A stretch of 8,234 nt of DNA from Candidatus Kerfeldbacteria bacterium (GTDB taxonomy: Bacteria > Patescibacteriota > Patescibacteriia > SBBC01 > CAIJZX01). The stretch lies in the NCBI GenBank assembly GCA_016217865.1, contig JACRFO010000046.1, forward strand, positions 1-8,234, read 5' to 3'. A model generated the notes under the pieces. That model made no database searches, was not told where the DNA came from, and saw nothing but the letters and a program-made list of their open reading frames with translations. The position numbers and the translations under genes are program-made. Below, in pieces: positions 4,749 through 8,234 of the stretch (positions are counted from its first letter, which is position 1; each line of letters begins with the position of its first letter).

Positions 4749-7139
4749 CTAGAACGCTTGAAAAGAATTGATGGTTGATAGGGAAATACTCGTTTGCCGG
4801 ACCCGACGACCGGCGAGCGACCACTGCTGGACGATACCCGGGCCGCGCCGTGGTACCACCAGTAACTCGTCGACTCCATCTCCATTCACATCGGGCGAAC
4901 CCCATGACAGCTCGGCGGTAGTGGGCCAGCCAGAAATCGTCCAGCGCTGTTTTACCACTCCGCGCTGGGTCGTCACGAAGACGGTTCGTTTCGTGCCCAG
5001 GCGCTGCAGGAGGAACAACTCCGGACGACCATCGTGGTCCATGTCTGCCGCGGTGGTTTGCCAGCCACTGGCGTACCCCTTCCCTAAGGGCGCAATGACT
5101 GATAACCGCTGTCGCTGTTGGTCGTAGAGTCGTACCTCGGGGCCATGAACTTGATTGACGACCAACTCGTCATTGCCGTCGTTGTTCATGTCCGCCACAG
5201 CCAGATCAAGGCCGCCGCGGTAGGTTGCGTAGAGAAGGTCGCGACCAACTGCCCGGCCGTTAACATCGTACCAGCGCAATTCTGCGCCAGTAGACGGACT
5301 GCTGACCACAACCAAAGGTTGTTGCCGAGTATTCTGGAGGACGACGGCTTGTAACGTTCCGCGGAATTGCTGCCCAAATGGTGTCAGGGTGCGCAGCAGA
5401 CGGCCCTGCGTATCAAAAACCCGGACATCGGCACCGCTCGTGCTGGCGACGAACAACCGGGCCGTAGCGTTTGTTGACCACACGCCCGCACTCACGGTCA
5501 GGAGTTTGGCACTACTATAACCAACCGGAGTGAAATGCCGGTACGAGGCAAACTTCGTATTCAGCAAGTGTACGGTTGAACCAGAACTCGCGGCAAAAAC
5601 CACTGGCCGGTAGCGATACTGGAAAGAGGTAGCACTGGACTGCTGGCCAAAGGCATTGACCGTTGTCACGGTGAGCCGATAGAGTCCATCAGCTGTCACT
5701 GTCGGTTGCCAAGTGGTCGCCGTTTGCCGGCGACGCTCGACGAGCTGACCGTTTTTCGTCCACGTGGCGTCATACGCGGCGCCGGCTGGGCCGGTCCAGG
5801 TGAAGACTGGATGTTGGTATGGATATGGGACTCCCGGGAGCACGAGCGTCGGCTCTGCTGCCGCCGCGACAGCGGTGATGGCGCTGGGTGGGGTCGTTGT
5901 TGGGTTGGCACAACCAGCAACGGCGAGGGCGGCATCAGCATTGACCCGTCCGTAACCGTAGATGGTATCACGACCAGCCGTGCCGATGTCCGTTGCGGTC
6001 TGCTCGAGGAGCGACACTGCGGCTCCACCATTGACCCCGCAGGCTTCCAGCAGTGCAACGACGGCGCTCACGTGGGCCGCGGCTTGCGACGTACCTTCAT
6101 ACCAGAACGTTGCAAAGACCGAGCAACTGTGATCAGTGCACGTTTGGCTGGCAATGCCATCGGGTTGGCCGTCATGATTGTCATCGCGAAGGAGGTTACC
6201 GCCGGGCGCCACGAGTCGCAAGGATGATCCATAATTCGAGTACGGGGCACGACTACCATCGTATTGATTCGCCCCAACACTGACGACCTCGCTGTACCGA
6301 GCTGGATAGGTCACGGTGTCGAGGTTGGCGTTTCCAGCTGCGCCAACAATGACGATTCCCTGGCTCACGGCTTGTTGGATAGCTGCGTGTAAGAGCGGAT
6401 CATCCTGTTCGCCGCCCAGGCTAAGGTTTATGATATCGGCGCCGTTGGCCACAGCGTAGGCCAGCGCGCTGGCGATAGTGGCCGTGGCTCCGTTCCCTTG
6501 GCTATCAAGCACCTTCAACGGCATCACCGTCGTAGCAAAAGCAATTCCGGCCGTAGCGACGCCATTATCCGTAGCCGCAGCTATGATCCCGGCAATGTGC
6601 GTGCCGTGACCGTTGTCATCGTTCGGGTGTCCGCTGCTCCCGACGAAATTCCAGCCATGGACGTCGTCGATATAACCGTTCTGGTCATTGTCGATGCCGT
6701 CGTTGGGTGCCTCGCCAGTGTTCGTCCAAACATTGGTAGCTACATCCGGCAACGCTTGAAAACCAGCGTACGCCTCGAAGGCGAGGCCGGTATCGAGAAT
6801 GGCCACAGTGATGTTCGGGTCACCACCACGAATCGGAGCAACCGCGTCACGATCCCAGGCGGCCGGAAATTGGATCTGCTGGAGGTCCCACTGGAGCGAA
6901 TAGTGCGGATCGTTCGGGACCCATAATGCTTGGTAACGAAAATTGGGTTGGAGCGTTTGCCGCTCGTCTAGCGACAATGACGCCAGATCCTGCATGCTGG
7001 TGATGTGCCGGTAGGGTTGGCCGTTAGCACACTGATCCGTTTGGCAAACGGTTACGTACGACAAGGCCGCAACTGGCGCCGGCGACAACATCAACCACGC
7101 TCCGACGACCCCGACACTGACGATCAGCCCCCACCTCAT
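4749..7139 (-). CDS. Secreted subtilisin-like serine protease (S8) with C-terminal FG-GAP-like propeller
   Basis: A 796-residue multidomain exoprotein. Residues 1-25 form a signal peptide (MRW, hydrophobic core, likely cleavage after VAA). A short prosegment (about 26-72) precedes a mature start typical of S8 enzymes (VPNDPHYSLQW, 74-84). The catalytic set is complete: D116 (AILDTG), H178 (NGHGTHIAG), oxyanion N270 (GAAGN) and S351 (GTSQAAAH). A probable Ca-binding loop is NDGIDNDQNGYIDD (146-159), and another DxNxDG-like loop with a CX4C pair (C334, C339) is inserted at about 319-340. Six cysteines in the presumed mature and pro regions (32, 37, 334, 339, 367, 410) fit disulfides outside the cell. 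Residues about 430-510 look like an Ig/PKD-like domain and 515-796 a repeat propeller. No sortase motif or C-terminal membrane anchor is seen. The start overlaps the upstream PDZ gene by ATGA. Substrate unknown. Confidence 0.95.
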   Translation of the reverse strand: MRWGLIVSVGVVGAWLMLSPAPVAALSYVTVCQTDQCANGQPYRHITSMQDLASLSLDERQTLQPNFRYQALWVPNDPHYSLQWDLQQIQFPAAWDRDAVAPIRGGDPNITVAILDTGLAFEAYAGFQALPDVATNVWTNTGEAPNDGIDNDQNGYIDDVHGWNFVGSSGHPNDDNGHGTHIAGIIAAATDNGVATAGIAFATTVMPLKVLDSQGNGATATIASALAYAVANGADIINLSLGGEQDDPLLHAAIQQAVSQGIVIVGAAGNANLDTVTYPARYSEVVSVGANQYDGSRAPYSNYGSSLRLVAPGGNLLRDDNHDGQPDGIASQTCTDHSCSVFATFWYEGTSQAAAHVSAVVALLEACGVNGGAAVSLLEQTATDIGTAGRDTIYGYGRVNADAALAVAGCANPTTTPPSAITAVAAAAEPTLVLPGVPYPYQHPVFTWTGPAGAAYDATWTKNGQLVERRRQTATTWQPTVTADGLYRLTVTTVNAFGQQSSATSFQYRYRPVVFAASSGSTVHLLNTKFASYRHFTPVGYSSAKLLTVSAGVWSTNATARLFVASTSGADVRVFDTQGRLLRTLTPFGQQFRGTLQAVVLQNTRQQPLVVVSSPSTGAELRWYDVNGRAVGRDLLYATYRGGLDLAVADMNNDGNDELVVNQVHGPEVRLYDQQRQRLSVIAPLGKGYASGWQTTAADMDHDGRPELFLLQRLGTKRTVFVTTQRGVVKQRWTISGWPTTAELSWGSPDVNGDGVDELLVVPRRGPGIVQQWSLAGRRVRQTSISLSTINSFQAF
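4752..5597 (-). repeat. Protein-level propeller repeats in the subtilase C-terminus (FG-GAP/VCBS-like)
   Basis: Residues 515-796 consist of units of about 45-50 residues. Each tends to have a strand of the form (E/D)(V/L)R-(V/L/W)(F/Y)D followed by a turn, a central (P/Y)xG..(F/Y)..G segment and a Ca-binding loop with the pattern D-x-N/D-x-DG-x-x-E. Clear units are ADVRVFDTQGR (570-580), AELRWYDVNGR (619-629) with DMNNDGNDE (650-658), PEVRLYDQQRQ (667-677) with DMDHDGRPE (699-707), and a unit ending in DVNGDGVDE (750-758). The first two units lack the acidic loop, and the last 35 residues look like a closing strand. These form beta-propellers that often bind carbohydrate or surface ligands. 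Confidence 0.75.
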
Positions 7140-8234
7140 GGCGTCAGGCTACCGAAGGTTACCGTCAGCGTTTTCTGCTGCTGTCCACGCTGAACGACGA
7201 CAGTAACTTTTTCGCCAGGGCGGTAGGCGGCAACTGTACGGAAGAAGTCGCTCCGAATCTCCTCACCATTGACGGAGATGATGACATCACCCGCTCGCAG
7301 GCCAGCCTTATCGGCTGGACCTTTGGGTTCAACCGCAGCCTGTCCGGCCGGGGCACCAATCAGTAGGCCCGTCGCCGATGTGAGTCCTTCAACCACCGCT
7401 TGTTCTCGCCACAATCCGTTCGCCCGCAACGCTGGCCGCTCGATCGTAGATTGTTGGATCAGCTGACGGAGGATTGGGGTTATGGTATCAAGCGTCCAGA
7501 GCCGACTCTGACTATCGAGCAATCCGATCGCCCGCCCTTCCGTATCAGTCACGAGCGAACCGGCTGGTACTGCAACCGGTGTATCGAGTTGCCACCAGTC
7601 GCCCTGATGGTCGCTCGACGACCAGTCGGTCCCACCATGGGCAGTCACCTGGCGCAGAACTGACACGGAGTGACCAACGACCCAGACGCTTGCATTGAGC
7701 AGGTTGTCAGAGGCTGGTGCGAGTGAAATCGGTTGAACCGATAGTTCGGCGGTCTTCAAGAATACGAACGGCGTAGCCGGGTCTTTGACCGTGCTGACCA
7801 CCGCTTGCGGTTGCCCAGGGTCCGAGAGCACGATGAGCTGCCCAGCGTCGCTTGGAAGCGCTCCAGCCACAGTCACCGACCAGCCGCTTGAGCTTAGCGC
7901 CCACGAGACACCGCTGCTGGCCACGTCCGGGTACGTTCCTCCCTGACCGCGACTCTGATGGATAGCCAAACTGGAAGCACTAACCGTCGTGACTGCCGCC
8001 GGGGCAGCGATGGTGACCGTGCGTTCATTCGGCGTTTGCACGATCGTGGTAGTTGAGGTGGCTGGTAACCAGCGAGTCAACCAATTCTGCGGATAGTTAC
8101 GGACAAACCAACCGACTCCGAACCACAGTCCAACATCGATCGCTAACGCGATAATCATCGACAGGAGAATGATGAGTCCCCAGGGAGTCCGGCGGGGTTG
8201 CTGGAGCGGCCCACCCGTCCAAGTTGATGGTTGT
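7136..8234 (-). CDS. Membrane-anchored HtrA/DegQ-like pseudoprotease with PDZ domain (5' end outside window)
   Basis: The frame is open to the right edge: 25 residues precede the ATG at 8158, including a Pro/Arg-rich cytosolic stretch running straight into a membrane helix (TPWGLIILLSMIIALAID... to GWF). The true start therefore lies beyond the window and 8158 is probably internal. Numbering from that ATG, a Thr-rich linker (30-60) leads to a domain of about 65-232 whose spacing matches trypsin-like HtrA proteases, but the catalytic positions are replaced. GWSVTVAGAL (92-101) occupies the place of the GYILTNAHVV His motif, PFVFLK (130-135) that of DLAVLK, and VPAGSLVTDTEGRAIG (197-212) that of PGNSGGPLV..GEVIG. 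The C-terminal PDZ domain (about 255-338) is good: TGLLIGAP carboxylate loop, PADKAGLRAGDVIISVNGEEI and a final KTLTVTFG strand. The likely role is binding or regulation rather than proteolysis, outside the cytoplasmic membrane. The stop overlaps the subtilase ATG (ATGA). Confidence 0.85.
   Translation of the reverse strand, partial: QPSTWTGGPLQQPRRTPWGLIILLSMIIALAIDVGLWFGVGWFVRNYPQNWLTRWLPATSTTTIVQTPNERTVTIAAPAAVTTVSASSLAIHQSRGQGGTYPDVASSGVSWALSSSGWSVTVAGALPSDAGQLIVLSDPGQPQAVVSTVKDPATPFVFLKTAELSVQPISLAPASDNLLNASVWVVGHSVSVLRQVTAHGGTDWSSSDHQGDWWQLDTPVAVPAGSLVTDTEGRAIGLLDSQSRLWTLDTITPILRQLIQQSTIERPALRANGLWREQAVVEGLTSATGLLIGAPAGQAAVEPKGPADKAGLRAGDVIISVNGEEIRSDFFRTVAAYRPGEKVTVVVQRGQQQKTLTVTFGSLTP

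Noticed and set aside
4747..4905. N-terminal extension of GtrA by about 53 residues
   Set aside because: It lies wholly within the subtilase 3' end in another frame, is Arg/Gly/Ser-rich and unlike GtrA; the ATG pair 2 nt after the subtilase stop gives a normal-length protein.
5706..6227. Plus-strand open frame of 173 codons opposite the subtilase
   Set aside because: Antisense to a well-supported gene, with no recognisable domain or start signals; high GC favours such shadow frames.
8156..8158. ATG at 8158 as start of the PDZ protein
   Set aside because: The frame is open to the right edge, and the codons before it extend the membrane helix and give a Pro/Arg-rich cytosolic lead, so this ATG is probably internal.
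1..8234. CRISPR, tRNA, rRNA, insertion sequence or DNA-level repeat
   Set aside because: No regularly spaced direct repeats, cloverleaf-like sequence, rRNA motif or transposase was found; the repeats present are at protein level in the subtilase.

Overview
All nine genes lie on the minus strand and read from the right edge to the left. They are packed almost without gaps: three junctions are 4-nt ATGA stop/start overlaps, two are longer overlaps of 17 and 26 nt, and the others are gaps of 2, 8 and 56 nt. TGA serves as a normal stop in five genes, so the genetic code is standard in this respect. The organism is a bacterium or archaeon of moderately high GC. The mix of small enzymes, dolichol-type GT2 transferases with GtrA and DUF2304 partners, and a subtilase ending in VRVFD / DxNxDGxDE propeller repeats resembles loci of Patescibacteria (CPR). 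That assignment is an inference from gene content, not a demonstrated placement. No tRNA, rRNA, CRISPR array, IS element or origin was seen, and no stretch over 300 bases lacks a gene. The only noncoding gap above 10 nt is 4250-4305.

The right part (about 4750-8234) encodes extracytoplasmic proteins. A membrane-anchored PDZ protein, cut by the right edge, resembles an HtrA/DegQ protease whose catalytic residues are all gone. It is followed, with an ATGA overlap, by a secreted subtilisin-like protease with an intact Asp/His/Asn/Ser set, an Ig-like linker domain and a C-terminal FG-GAP-like propeller.

The left part (1 to about 4750) is a glycan-assembly block. In transcription order it holds a GtrA-family membrane protein, an ALG5-like GT2 transferase, a UDP-sugar SDR of the UXS family, a DPM1-like GT2 transferase, a DUF2304 membrane protein, a GT4 transferase and the N-terminus of a polytopic GT-C-like membrane protein. 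A good sigma70-type promoter (TTGCCA-17-TATAGT) sits at the end of gtrA and could drive the six downstream genes independently of the protease pair.

Working model (inference): two soluble GT2 enzymes, each paired with a small multi-pass membrane protein (GtrA or DUF2304), make and present polyprenyl-phosphate sugars. The SDR makes a nucleotide sugar, GT4 adds a cytosolic sugar, and the partial GT-C-like protein uses lipid-linked sugars outside. The most notable points are this duplicated GT2/small-membrane-protein arrangement, an SDR that lacks two residues known to be catalytic in UDP-glucuronate decarboxylases, and the pseudo-HtrA translationally coupled to an active-looking subtilase.
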